Assembly (NCBI GenBank): GCA_900128395.1
Contig: LT649269.1
Coordinates: 1-50,325, forward strand
Reading direction: 5' to 3'
Source: Stramenopiles sp. TOSAG23-2
Lineage: Eukaryota; Sar
DNA length: 50,325 nt
A model generated the notes under the pieces. The model made no database searches, was not told the origin of the DNA, and was given only the letters and a program-made list of their open reading frames with translations. Below, piece after piece: positions 39,547 to 49,138 of this stretch; positions within the stretch are counted from its first letter, which is position 1, and each line of letters opens with the position of its first letter. A program made the translations under genes and the position numbers.

Positions 39547-40107
39547 TCAAATTTTTATATTTAAATGAATGATATAATGAGATAGCAAATAATTCATTTG
39601 TTGGAGAGGCTTGCATTTCAAGGCATTTGTTTGTCTCATCCAATTCATAGTGCTTTCTGCAGCAGATGAATCAGACTTGCCTCTTATTTCATATTTGATG
39701 TTGGTCCATTCTTCTGGATCTGTGATCCACAGATATTCCACCAGTTGGTCATATGCTTCTGCCACCTCCCCCTGCCTCCCATCTGAAATTTCTAATGATA
39801 CATATTGTTTGTTTTCAGTATCATGATAATAATTAACTAGGTTAATATTTACTGGAAGTTTTACCCTTTCACTCTCTCCTAACCTTTCATTCATTGCGAC
39901 ATTTGCTTTATTCATGGCACTAGTGGTGTACTTTGTTTGTAATATTAATGGATGTGTGTAATATTTTTCTTTTAAGAATAACTGATGATTATACAGAAGA
40001 AGGAAATGCAGCAGGTAGTGGATTTGCGCTGTTGAATATAATGTTTGAATCACTTGAATGGTTTGGAGTAAATTGTTTCCAAATAGATAATGGTTTATTT
40101 GGGGCAC
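39547..40107 (-). other. Doubtful open frame next to the retroelement fragment
   Basis: A 186-codon frame. Only the middle (about 65-165), including NLVNYYHDTENKQYVSLEIS and AYDQLVEYLWITDPEEW, looks like protein. The first 60 and last 25 residues look like translated AT-rich DNA. It lies upstream of a copia RNase H remnant on the same strand, so it may be another decayed piece of that element or an unrelated degraded gene. I do not recognise a family. Confidence 0.3.
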
Positions 40108-40328
40108 TCAAGAATAATTCTCCTCATTTTAAATAATACATGAAATATTAGCAAAAACAGTATATATATATACATATATATACATTGTGAAGCTGTAAAA
40201 TGTCTTAATTAATTAGATATCAATCATTCTATAAGTGTTAAACTTGTTTGTTGTGGTTTTGTTGTTCATATAAAAGTAATTGTAAAATTTTTTTTCTTTT
40301 TGAAAGTAAATGGCAAACTTTGCAATTT

Positions 40329-40846
40329 TTATATTCTTTCATTGGCATAAACCATGTTGTTTATGATGTCTGTAATATTTAATAACATATTGCGGAGACC
40401 TAGGAATACAACTTTCAATAGTGGCTTTGTCAAGATATCTGCGATATTTTTAGCACTAGCTATGTGCTCAAGCTGAATAATTTCTCTGTCAATTAGTTCA
40501 GTAATAAACATATACTTGATTCCGATATGTTTGGACAAGGCGTCCACGTGGCGCATACGATCTATATTAGCTGTTCCATTTGCAATATTTTGTGCTGTTT
40601 GATTGTCGTTTAATAAGATTGAAGGCAACGGGAATGGACTTTGAAGGAATTCTGCAAGCTTGGAGAGCCATAGTATCCATATGCACATTCGGATAAGGCG
40701 CAGAACTCAGATTCTGTGACTGACATAGTCACATTACGTTGGCGTTTGGACTTTGTTACAACGGGTCCATTCATATATAGCAATACAAATCCGGTAGTAC
40801 ATGTATGAATGTACATGACATATATGTTTGGGAATAGTTCCTCCAC
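40329..40846 (-). mobile_element. Degenerate Ty1/copia retrotransposon fragment (RNase H region)
   Basis: Two minus-strand frames that overlap out of phase (about 40610-40688) hold the two halves of a copia-type RNase H. The first has GPVVTKSKRQRNVTMSVTES then EFCALSECAYG. The second has NDNQTAQNIANG, RMRHVDALSKHIGIKYMFI and IASAKNIADILTKPL, the standard end of copia pol. A frameshift between them, the absence of reverse transcriptase and integrase, and no visible LTRs show a dead remnant. Confidence 0.8.
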
Positions 40847-41279
40847 TTTTGGTGTACAAACATATGTGGACGTTCCTCATTCTATAATATGGAGATACTA
40901 TTGGATAATGATATTCGTATGGTATTGTCGATAGACAGTGATGGCTATATAGCAACAGAACTCTCTCTGAATTTAGATTGTGGACAAGTGCAAACAAACA
41001 AAAACATAAACAACACAGAAAAAAGCAACAAAATGTGGGGGAAAATTTAAACAAAAAGACAATACAAGGGTTTAAAAAAAATTCTTGTTTTTAACGTAAA
41101 TTTAAAATATAAAATATCCTACATGACGCATCTTCAATCTCTCTCCCAGATTCCACTTTCAACATTTTTCTCTCTTTAACTTCTCTCTAATTGCTTTTTT
41201 TTATTTTTTTTAGTTTTTGTATTTTTTTCACCTCTTATTTAATATCATACCTTTTTATATTATTGATTTGAAAATTCAA

Positions 41280-41332
41280 ACGGGTTCGGTTGACTACCAC
41301 TAGCTAATATATTTTCATTTGTTGATAGTACA
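41280..41332 (-). repeat. 53 bp direct repeat holding a second CEP20 C-terminal end (copy 1)
   Basis: Identical to 41793-41845 over 53 bp. Read in the CEP20 frame it repeats the codons for ILASGSQPNP, but then continues to FEFSNQ and a TAA at 41260-41262, unlike the LYGG ending of the annotated gene. The two copies flank the right arm of the inverted repeat. Confidence 0.85.
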
Positions 41333-41334
41333 TA

Positions 41335-41790
41335 TGTGTATTTAGTAAAAGAGATATATTTTAATATGATACGAATCGTACTAAGATTAATTTTGTAGAT
41401 AAATTTTAAATTTATATTTCTATGATACACTAAAAAATGTACTGGCTTAGAGTGTGCAGACGAGACACGTTTAGTACTACAACGGGGGCGACGACACGAA
41501 AGAATTAAAAAAAAACAAAATATCTTCTTGTCCTCGCTCGTGATCTTCCAAAAATCGTCCCATCAAACAAAAACGTGTAATATATTATCATATATAACAT
41601 GTAGTAAAAAATATTTTAAATTTTAAAAAATGTCGTCCTTTTCCAGAAAAACCTTTCCCAGCTCCAATTATCAAAACTCAAAACACTGTATTATTTTTTT
41701 TGTTATCCATATTTTTCCATTCCATTCATTATATGTGTTTTACTGGCGATACAGTCCGCTCTCTCTCTTTATTTTTCTTTACCCCCCGTA
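41335..41790 (-). repeat. Inverted repeat, right arm (about 456 bp)
   Basis: Reverse complement of 37917-38371 with few mismatches. It sits exactly between the two 53 bp direct repeats (41280-41332 and 41793-41845) and supplies the last codons, stop and 3' flank of CEP20 as it now reads. Confidence 0.88.
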
Positions 41791-42345
41791 TAACGGGTTC
41801 GGTTGACTACCACTAGCTAATATATTTTCATTTGTTGATAGTACATTCTCATTCATAGGCAATGCTTTATTGGTGCCAATCGATGTATTACCGGGTGTTG
41901 TACTATTTTTCGTTTCTGTAAATTTGGTTGAACTATTCAATTGCTGGTTGATTACAGCTTGTGCAGCTTGTTGTGTAGCATTCTTTTGATATTTTGAAAG
42001 TAGTCCATATAATAAAGGTACACGTTCGGAGTTTGAATTCTCGTTCACTTGTAATTGTTTTGCTAGAAAACTACGTTTTAATTCCTGCGCTGCTTCTTGA
42101 GGTTGCCCGGTCTCTGGCAAAAAGACACTAAGGCTTTGACGATAATTATTATATTCTAAATATTCTCGTATTAACTCGTTAATAATTAAATTTTCATTTG
42201 ACAATTTTGGTGGTGGTAAGCTATTATCATCCAACGCAGCAAATATTTCCGCACGTATACGTGCTTTGACTTGTCCCAATACCCCACGATTTTCCAACGT
42301 GTCTTTCAATACATCTCTTAAATCTTCTAAATCTGAATTCGCCAT
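41779..42345 (-). CDS. CEP20: CEP20/FOR20 (FOPNL) centrosomal/basal-body LisH protein
   Basis: This 188-residue protein begins MANSDLEDLRDVLKDTLENR, then GVLGQVKARIRAEIFAALDD, closely following the N-terminus of animal CEP20/FOR20. The LisH dimerisation motif (NLIINELIREYLEYNNYRQS, about 51-70) comes next, then SVFLPETGQP and VPLLYGLLSKY. FOR20 proteins localise to centriolar satellites and basal bodies and are needed for cilium/flagellum formation. I chose the ATG at 42345 because it matches the family start; the upstream frame is a tandemly duplicated leader. The C-terminal 60 residues are Asn/Thr-rich, and the last four codons and stop come from an inserted inverted-repeat arm, so the native end may instead be the FEFSNQ version ending at 41260. 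Confidence 0.92.
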   Translation of the reverse strand: MANSDLEDLRDVLKDTLENRGVLGQVKARIRAEIFAALDDNSLPPPKLSNENLIINELIREYLEYNNYRQSLSVFLPETGQPQEAAQELKRSFLAKQLQVNENSNSERVPLLYGLLSKYQKNATQQAAQAVINQQLNSSTKFTETKNSTTPGNTSIGTNKALPMNENVLSTNENILASGSQPNPLYGG

Positions 42346-42555
42346 GGTATATATGTGTGTGTGTTTATTTCCTTTATTATTATCATATTTCTTTAACAAA
42401 TCTATATGTTTCAAATTGTATGCTTTCTGTCTTTCAATACATCTCTTAAATCTTCTAAATCTGAATTCGCCATGGTATATATGTGTGTGTGTTTATTTCC
42501 TTTATTATTATCATATTTCTTTAACAAATCTATATGTTTCAAATTGTATGCTTTC
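42300..42555. repeat. Tandem duplication over the CEP20 start and leader
   Basis: About 128 bp (42300-42427) containing the first CEP20 codons and its GT-rich leader is repeated at 42428-42555. The second copy is an orphan start fragment. Confidence 0.88.
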
Positions 42556-42639
42556 TTTCCTTTCTTTATATATATACTTCACAAAAAGTTTGAATTTGAG
42601 CATCAACTTGACCTAATTTCTTAACTGCCTCTGTAGAAC

Positions 42640-43560
42640 TTTCCCTTCGAGTATAAATTATTGGTAGTCTTTTGCTCTATTTTCTATTTGGCCACAAGGT
42701 TTCAATTGAATAATTTTAATTTAAAGTGCGTACCATTCATTGTTATTAGTGTTAAATGAATCGAATTTTCGCTCATTTAAGTTCCCTTCGAGTATAAATT
42801 ATTGGTAGTCTTTTGCTCTATTTTCTATTTGGCCACGGTTTCAATTGAATAATTTTAATTTAATAAATTGAATTCGGGTATTTAATTTGATATAATTACG
42901 ATTAATTCAAGTACCACTTTAGTATACTAATTTATCTATATTTGCTAGAGAGATGAGTGGATACCACCAGAAAAGCGGATATTCTTATTAAATATTCAGC
43001 AAAATTAGGCTATGTTTTGGATTTTTCGAAATATCCAAATATCTCCTATCTAATAATAATATACTACTATACTAGTTAGACTAGTAGATGTACTAAAAAA
43101 TAAAAAATAAAAAAAATTACAAAATAAATATAAAATTTACAACACAAATTTACAAATTCAAAATATATATATACAAGATATTGAATAAAAATGGACGAAA
43201 ATTCGATCCATTTAACACTAATAACAATGAATGGTACGCACTTTAATAAATTGAATTCGGGTATTTAATTTGATATAAATTACGATTAATTCAAGTACCA
43301 CTTTAGTATACTAATTTATCTATATTTGCTAGAGAGATGAGTGGATACCACCAGAAAAGCGGATATTCTTATTAAATATTCAGCAAAATTAGGCTATTTT
43401 TTGGATTTTTCGAAATATCCAAATATCTCCTATCTAATAATAATATACTACTATACTAGTAGGTACTAAAAAATAAATAAAAATTACAAAAAAATAAAAT
43501 TTTACAACACAAATTTACAAATTCAAAATATATATATACAAGATATTGAATAAAAGTATA
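42640..43560. repeat. Nested direct and inverted duplications between CEP20 and MSH2
   Basis: An 80 bp block (42640-42723 and 42782-42862, beginning TTCCCTTCGAGTATAAATTA) and a 320-330 bp block (about 42861-43190 and 43243-43560, with GAGAGATGAGTGGATACCAC) are each repeated directly. In addition, a 55 bp piece at 42724-42779 returns as its reverse complement at 43192-43246 (core AATGAATGGTACGCACTTTA). The copies differ in homopolymer lengths and a few bases. No gene is visible in 42346-43694. Confidence 0.8.
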
Positions 43561-43694
43561 GACGACACACGCTATTGCAGGAAGAGAGAGATATTAAATA
43601 AACACGAACATATATAGCCAAGGCAAGTATAATCAATTTCAAGCAATAATATATAAATAATATATATATATATATAAATATAAGCGAAACAACC

Positions 43695-43928
43695 ATGTTA
43701 AATCATTTTAAACCGACTTCTAGCCCATCTTCTTCCTCATCGTCCTCTTCTCAAAATATGGAGGGAAATACGAAATTGATGTCGGAAGATGATCGTGAAG
43801 ATGTATACATCATGTTAAATCATTTTAAACCGACTTCTAGCCCATCTTCTTCCTCATCGTCCTCTTCTCAAAATATGGAGGGAAATACGAAATTGATGTC
43901 GGAAGATGATCGTGAAGATGTATACATG
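43695..43928. repeat. In-frame 117 bp tandem duplication at the MSH2 N-terminus
   Basis: Period 117 bp (39 codons): the segment from MLNHFKPTSS to SEDDREDVY is encoded twice, with the DNA identical apart from the edges. A second ATG at 43812 starts the second copy. Confidence 0.92.
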
Positions 43929-46355
43929 TCATTTCAAGGGAAGTTTATCAATGGCAAGATGAAAGTTGGTGCTGTCGTGCGTGTTTTGAAACCGTTATCT
44001 GATGATGAAAGGGCTAAGACGCTGCGAAGTGTACCAATTGCACAGCGGGAAACGGACGCGTATCGCACGAGATGTCGTCAAAAATTTTGGACTTTATATT
44101 TTTATGAATTTCACGATACTGAAAATTTATGTAATTTGGAATCTTTGCTTGTCCGTTTTTCACCAAAAGTATGTTTTTATGATTTAGTTGGGCGGGCAAA
44201 ATCCTCGGAGGAGAAATTGCTGCAATTGTTTCAACAGTTGTCTATACAAAAAAGTACCTGTAAAAGTGCTAATTTCAAATTGGAAGGCATTGAAGATGAA
44301 TTGAACCGTTTGCTTGTTACTGCAGTGGAACAATATACAAACGTAGTACAATGGAAAATTGCATTAGGGGCAGCTTCCAATTTAATTAAACAAATTAATA
44401 ATCATTTGGATCAAGGGAATTACGAATTAGTCGAAGGCCATTTGAAGCAATTCGTAAGGCTGGACACGGCAGCTATTAGTGCGTTGAATCTAATGCCACA
44501 GAAAGACGATCGTAATAAATTTTGTAGCGTATATGGTATTTTAAACCATTGCCAAACTCCGATGGGTCGACGTTTATTGGAATTGTGGTTACGTCAACCA
44601 TTAATTGATGTAAATGCAATCAATCAAAGGCAAGATATTGTTGAATGCTTATACGATGATTCAGAATTGAGGGATACATTGATACAAGAAAAATTAAAAG
44701 GATTAGGAGATTTAGAAAAAATTATATATCGTTTAAAAAATAATAAATCAAGCTTACGAGATTTATGGAGCTTAAGAGAATTAGCGTTGCGTTTGCCACA
44801 TTTACGCCAAACCATCGAACGCGCATCTTTGTTTGAGATGGACGGTAGTGGTGGTGGCAACACGGAGGATGAAGGTAAAAAAGCAATAATGAATAGTCAA
44901 TTTCTGAACCCGTTGAAAAGTTTAGAAAATGAATTTTCAACATTTATACAATTCATTGAAAAAGCAATAGATGTTGAAGGTTTTTACGATTCTGGTGTAT
45001 TACGCGTAAATCCTCGCGTATCGAAAGAGTTGATGGGATTGCGAAATTCCATGGAGGAGATTGATAGCAAAATTGAGCAGTATATACAAGTTGATTTGCC
45101 AAACGCATTGCCAAAAGGTATGTCTCAGAATGACGTGAAGCATGACTTGCCCGGCAAGCATCATGATGGGCATTCTTTTCGTGTTGCTAAGAAGTTTGAA
45201 AAGCATGTCAAGAAAATCAAAGGTTACCGTGAATTGAAGATAGTGAAAGCTGGTGTTTGTTTCACTACTGGGAAATGTATGGGTTTATCGAGTCGATGGG
45301 AATATTTACAAACGCAATACAAAAAAGAATCGAAGAAATATTTAGATCAAGCTATTAATTGTGCTGCAACGTATTTACCAATCATTGAATTGTCTAATCT
45401 GATTATATCCAAATTAGATGTATTCACAAGTTTAGCACACACCGCATGTAATGCACTAGGTGGGCCATATGTACGCCCAAATTTAAACGCTGTCGGGCAA
45501 AAAGGAAATATTAAAATTATCCGCGGTCGACACCCATGTTTGGAAGCACAAGACGATGTCAATTTCATACCAAATAATTACGAATTGACCCGTGAGGAGT
45601 CAAGAATGCTGATTATTACGGGGCCTAACATGGGTGGCAAAAGCACATACATACGGCAATTGGGAATCATAGCTGTCATGGCACAAATTGGCAGTTTTGT
45701 CCCAGCAGATATTGCCAATTTATGCGTAGTTGATGCAGTCCTTGCGAGAGTTGGTGCAGGGGATGCGCAGTTAAAAGGTGTATCAACATTTATGGCTGAA
45801 ATGCTAGAAGCATCTGCTATTTTAACCACCGCAACGGAGGATTCATTAGTAATAGTTGATGAGCTTGGTAGGGGAACGTCCACGAATGATGGTTTTGGAT
45901 TGGCGTGGGCTATTGCAGAAAAAATAGTTGAGAAAAATGCACTATGTATGTTTGCAACACATTTTCATGAATTAACGAGTTTAGCAGATAAGATCAAAGG
46001 TGCAAAAAATTTACATGCCACAGCAATGACCACTGATAATAGTATAACAATGAAATATGAAATTTTACCTGGAGCATGCGATCGTAGTTTTGGAATTCAT
46101 GTAGCAGAATTGGCTAGTTTTCCGGAAGATGTTATATTGAATGCAAAACGGAAAGCCCAGGCATTGGAAGGCTCCGGTTCGGTGAATATAGATAAAAAGA
46201 CATGGGCTCCATTGTTGCAAGAATTTGCAAAGATGGATTTAAATGGTAAGGATGAGAAGGAAATTGTCAACCAATTGGAAGCATTGATGAATAGTGAGGC
46301 TGGTAAAAGTATTTTTCAACAACAAGTGGGAAATGGTGGAAGTAATTTACCATAA
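43695..46355 (+). CDS. MSH2: DNA mismatch repair ATPase MSH2
   Basis: The frame has 886 codons; the first 39 residues are an exact in-frame repeat, so the native start is probably the ATG at 43812. From about residue 140 the MSH2 order is clear: connector end (NLESLLVRF), lever and clamp (VRLDTAAISALNLMP, GRRLLELWLRQPLIDVNAI), then the ATPase with Walker A TGPNMGGKST (about 642), FMAEMLEASAIL, Walker B DELGRGTSTNDG (about 722) and ATHFHELTSL (about 754). MSH2 pairs with MSH6 or MSH3 to detect mismatches and loops. Upstream of NLES there are only about 65 residues after MSFQGKF, against about 195 in the human protein, so domain I and part of the connector seem missing or strongly altered. The C-terminal coding end is duplicated downstream. 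Confidence 0.95.
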   Translation: MLNHFKPTSSPSSSSSSSSQNMEGNTKLMSEDDREDVYIMLNHFKPTSSPSSSSSSSSQNMEGNTKLMSEDDREDVYMSFQGKFINGKMKVGAVVRVLKPLSDDERAKTLRSVPIAQRETDAYRTRCRQKFWTLYFYEFHDTENLCNLESLLVRFSPKVCFYDLVGRAKSSEEKLLQLFQQLSIQKSTCKSANFKLEGIEDELNRLLVTAVEQYTNVVQWKIALGAASNLIKQINNHLDQGNYELVEGHLKQFVRLDTAAISALNLMPQKDDRNKFCSVYGILNHCQTPMGRRLLELWLRQPLIDVNAINQRQDIVECLYDDSELRDTLIQEKLKGLGDLEKIIYRLKNNKSSLRDLWSLRELALRLPHLRQTIERASLFEMDGSGGGNTEDEGKKAIMNSQFLNPLKSLENEFSTFIQFIEKAIDVEGFYDSGVLRVNPRVSKELMGLRNSMEEIDSKIEQYIQVDLPNALPKGMSQNDVKHDLPGKHHDGHSFRVAKKFEKHVKKIKGYRELKIVKAGVCFTTGKCMGLSSRWEYLQTQYKKESKKYLDQAINCAATYLPIIELSNLIISKLDVFTSLAHTACNALGGPYVRPNLNAVGQKGNIKIIRGRHPCLEAQDDVNFIPNNYELTREESRMLIITGPNMGGKSTYIRQLGIIAVMAQIGSFVPADIANLCVVDAVLARVGAGDAQLKGVSTFMAEMLEASAILTTATEDSLVIVDELGRGTSTNDGFGLAWAIAEKIVEKNALCMFATHFHELTSLADKIKGAKNLHATAMTTDNSITMKYEILPGACDRSFGIHVAELASFPEDVILNAKRKAQALEGSGSVNIDKKTWAPLLQEFAKMDLNGKDEKEIVNQLEALMNSEAGKSIFQQQVGNGGSNLP

Positions 46356-46481
46356 GTTAAAGGACAGAAGGAAATTGTCAACCAATTGGAAGCATTGATG
46401 AATAGTGAGGCTGGTAAAAGTATTTTTCAACAACAAGTGGTGGGAAATGGTGGAAGTAATTTACCATAAGTTAAAGGACAT
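46258..46481. repeat. Tandem duplication of the MSH2 3' end
   Basis: About 110 bp covering the last 33 codons, the stop and a few bases (46258-46366) is repeated at 46367-46481. The second copy has an extra three bases (GTGGTGGGAAATGG against GTGGGAAATGG), keeps the reading sense and has its own TAA, but lies after the real stop. Confidence 0.9.
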
Positions 46482-46500
46482 AAGAGAGTGCGTACAAAAT

Positions 46501-46580
46501 ATTCTTGCGATTTGAGTATTGAGCATATTTACTTAACACGAGAAGTGTAAAATTATTACGAAGTATAACTTAGATTTTAA
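46501..46580 (+). repeat. Convergent-gap repeat, copy 5
   Basis: TTCTTGCGATTTGAGTATTG, then TTTACTTAACACGAGAAGTG, then the tail AAAATTATTACGAAGTATAA ending CTTAGATTTTAA. It lies between the MSH2 and glutamine synthetase 3' ends. Confidence 0.75.
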
Positions 46581-46661
46581 CCATCATCATATGATATCAA
46601 AATATTTTATGCATATACAAAAAAAAATACGACTATGTAATACCATGTAAATTTTTTAGTT

Positions 46662-46910
46662 TTTTTCTCTCTGCATGTCAACCACGCTTTCTATCATATC
46701 GCTCCTCATTGCCATTTGGCACACATTTTCATATATATATATATATGATGTGTATTCATGTGTCCATTTTTTACCCTTTAATTTTTTTCTCTCTGCATGT
46801 CAACCACGCTTTCTATCATATCGCTCCTCATTGCCATTTGGCACACATTTTCATATATACCTCGTATATATATATGATGTGTATTTATGTGTCCATTTTT
46901 TACCCTTTAA
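46662..46910. repeat. Tandem duplication in the MSH2-GSIII convergent gap
   Basis: About 120 bp starting TTTTTCTCTCTGCATGTCAA is present at 46662-46780 and 46783-46910, the second copy carrying an extra CCTCG in its TA run. Confidence 0.85.
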
Positions 46911-46990
46911 TATATAAAAACAATTATTTAATTCGTAATTTTTGAAAATAATGAAGGAGTCTCGCTTTTTTTTTTTTACAAAGATTGAAA

Positions 46991-49138
46991 TTAATATCCT
47001 TCAAATTTTGGACTTTCAGAATGATGTCCAAACAACATATCTTTGTATTTTGGATATGGCCACAAATCATCCTCGCATACTACTTCTGCAGCATCACATT
47101 TTGCGCGCAAATTTTCCATTGCATCTCTTATTTCGTATTGGGAATATTTTGCTTGCTCAAGTGGGGAACCATCTTCAGGGAAGTTGTGCAAAACGTTCGT
47201 AAAGTTACCAACTTCTTTATCCAATTCAGCATAAACACTTTGTCTGCTTGCACCCAAGCCAGTTCCTTCAAAATTTTTTAAATCTTGTGCACATGCTGGT
47301 AAAACACCGGTTTGTATCATTTGCAACATAGTGTCGGCTTCGATGCCAATATCAGCAGTAAATTTTTCTGCCATGATTTCTTGGCGTGCTTCCAATTCTT
47401 CATTTGTGAAAACGTTCATACTTGAAAATAATGCTTTGTTTTTATCAGATGCCATTGTTGCAGCTGCCTCGTATGTATTTTTCAAATTTTTCAATCCACG
47501 TTTCTCAGCTTCAATTGGCCATTCATCACTGTAACCATCGCCATTGAAAATAACATTAATATTTTCAGCATACGTGTTGGCAACTGCATCGCGTACGGAT
47601 TCACCACCTTCAATACGATCACTCAATGCTGCCATTGATTCAGCATATGCTGTATTTACAATAGCCATAGGGAATGCAATATTTTGTGTTGAGCCAACAG
47701 CACGAAATTCAAAACGATTACCGCAGAATGGGAATGGTGCTGTACGGTTACGGTCTTCCATATTTGCAGTGATTGGGGAAACATTGTTGCTTCCCACCTC
47801 GATGGTAGTTGTATCCATACCATAACCATGCAATTCACCACCATCCATAACTTTACGGATATGAGCTTCCATGCCATCACCAGTGTAAAGGGAAATGATA
47901 GCTGGTGGTGCTTCTTGTGCACCCAAACGGTGATCATTACCACTACATGCTACACCAGTACGAATGATATCCCCGTGCGTATTCAATGTTTTTGCAAGGA
48001 CTGCAACCATAGCAGTGAAACGTGCTTGTGCTTCGTCCGTTTTACCTGGAACAAATAAATTGTCACCAACATCGGTATTTAAACCCCAGTTATTGTGTTT
48101 TCCACTACCGTTGACACCTGCAAAAGGTTTCTCGTGCATCAAACATACTAAACCATGTCTTGCTGCGACTTCTTCTAAGATTTCCATACACATGGTATTT
48201 TCATCAGCTGCAACATTTGTTAATTTGAAAATAGGCGACAATTCATATTGACTTGGGGCAACTTCATTATGGAACACAGACATAGCAGATCCAGCATCCA
48301 ACATTTCTTTTTGCACATCATCTAAATATGCACGTACCCTTGGATCTGTTTTGTTGAAATAATTATAGTCTGTTTGCTGACCACGTGGTGGCTGTGCACC
48401 AATTACAGTTCTGTTACATGCCATCAAATCAGGTCTTGCTAAATATGCTTCACGATCAACCATGAAAAATTCTTGTTCCCAGCCTACATTTGCAACAACT
48501 TTAGTTGGTTTATCGTAACCTAAATTCTTTAACAAACGCAAACCTTCTCTGTCTACGCATTCTTGAGAACGCAATAAAGGAGTTTTATCATCCAACGCAT
48601 CGCCGTTATGAGTAACGAAAGTGGCAGGTATGAACAAAGTTCCACCACGAACAAAAGGTGCAGATTGACGATCCCAATTCATAAATGCAGCAGCACGATG
48701 GGTTTGCCTTAATCCACCATTAGGGAACGAGGAACCGTCGGTTTCGTTAAAGAACAATTTTGATCCAGAGAAATCATGAACAACATCTTTGATGACACCG
48801 CCATATTGGCCTTCACCACCGAAGTCATAGTCAATAAATGCATCATTTTTCAAGCCATTCGCTCCACGTACTGCTGAGAACCAATGTGCATAGTTGGATG
48901 CACCTCTTTCCATAGCCCAAGCCATCATTTTCTCTGCGAGTTCATTTGCACATTTTTTGTCCATACTTTCACCACTATTAAGTGCTGCATGAAAATTGTT
49001 GTATGTATCTGCTGAAACAGCATCTTTCATAGCATGGTCATCAAAACGATTGACTCCGATACTGGATAAATTAAGTGTTGAAAACAGAGATTTTTTTCCT
49101 GTAGATTTCACAACTGATGTTGAAACTTTGCTTAACAT
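46991..49138 (-). CDS. Glutamine synthetase type III (GlnN-like)
   Basis: This 715-residue enzyme has the length and motifs of GSIII, not the shorter GSII. It carries GWEQEFFMVDREAY (start of the catalytic barrel), HNEVAPSQYELSPIF, MHEKPFAGVNGSGKHNNWG with the ATP/glutamate-binding core, GNDHRLGAQEAPPAI and NRTAPFPFCGNRFEFRAVGS. It makes glutamine from glutamate, ammonia and ATP. The N-terminal 30 residues are Ser/Thr/Lys-rich without acidic residues (MLSKVSTSVVKSTGKKSLFS), which suggests a mitochondrial presequence; a plastid cannot be excluded. GSIII is patchily spread in eukaryotes, including stramenopiles and haptophytes. It is convergent with MSH2. Very confident call; localisation is inference. 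Confidence 0.96.
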   Translation of the reverse strand: MLSKVSTSVVKSTGKKSLFSTLNLSSIGVNRFDDHAMKDAVSADTYNNFHAALNSGESMDKKCANELAEKMMAWAMERGASNYAHWFSAVRGANGLKNDAFIDYDFGGEGQYGGVIKDVVHDFSGSKLFFNETDGSSFPNGGLRQTHRAAAFMNWDRQSAPFVRGGTLFIPATFVTHNGDALDDKTPLLRSQECVDREGLRLLKNLGYDKPTKVVANVGWEQEFFMVDREAYLARPDLMACNRTVIGAQPPRGQQTDYNYFNKTDPRVRAYLDDVQKEMLDAGSAMSVFHNEVAPSQYELSPIFKLTNVAADENTMCMEILEEVAARHGLVCLMHEKPFAGVNGSGKHNNWGLNTDVGDNLFVPGKTDEAQARFTAMVAVLAKTLNTHGDIIRTGVACSGNDHRLGAQEAPPAIISLYTGDGMEAHIRKVMDGGELHGYGMDTTTIEVGSNNVSPITANMEDRNRTAPFPFCGNRFEFRAVGSTQNIAFPMAIVNTAYAESMAALSDRIEGGESVRDAVANTYAENINVIFNGDGYSDEWPIEAEKRGLKNLKNTYEAAATMASDKNKALFSSMNVFTNEELEARQEIMAEKFTADIGIEADTMLQMIQTGVLPACAQDLKNFEGTGLGASRQSVYAELDKEVGNFTNVLHNFPEDGSPLEQAKYSQYEIRDAMENLRAKCDAAEVVCEDDLWPYPKYKDMLFGHHSESPKFEGY

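Noticed and set aside
40734-41054. 106-codon minus-strand frame overlapping the copia fragment
   Set aside because: It is in a different phase from the RNase H motifs, and its Phe/Cys/Leu-rich composition looks like translated non-coding DNA.
41282-41300. tRNA B-box-like word GGGTTCGGTTGAC
   Set aside because: It lies inside CEP20 C-terminal codons, and no cloverleaf can be drawn around it. No tRNA or rRNA gene was seen in the window.
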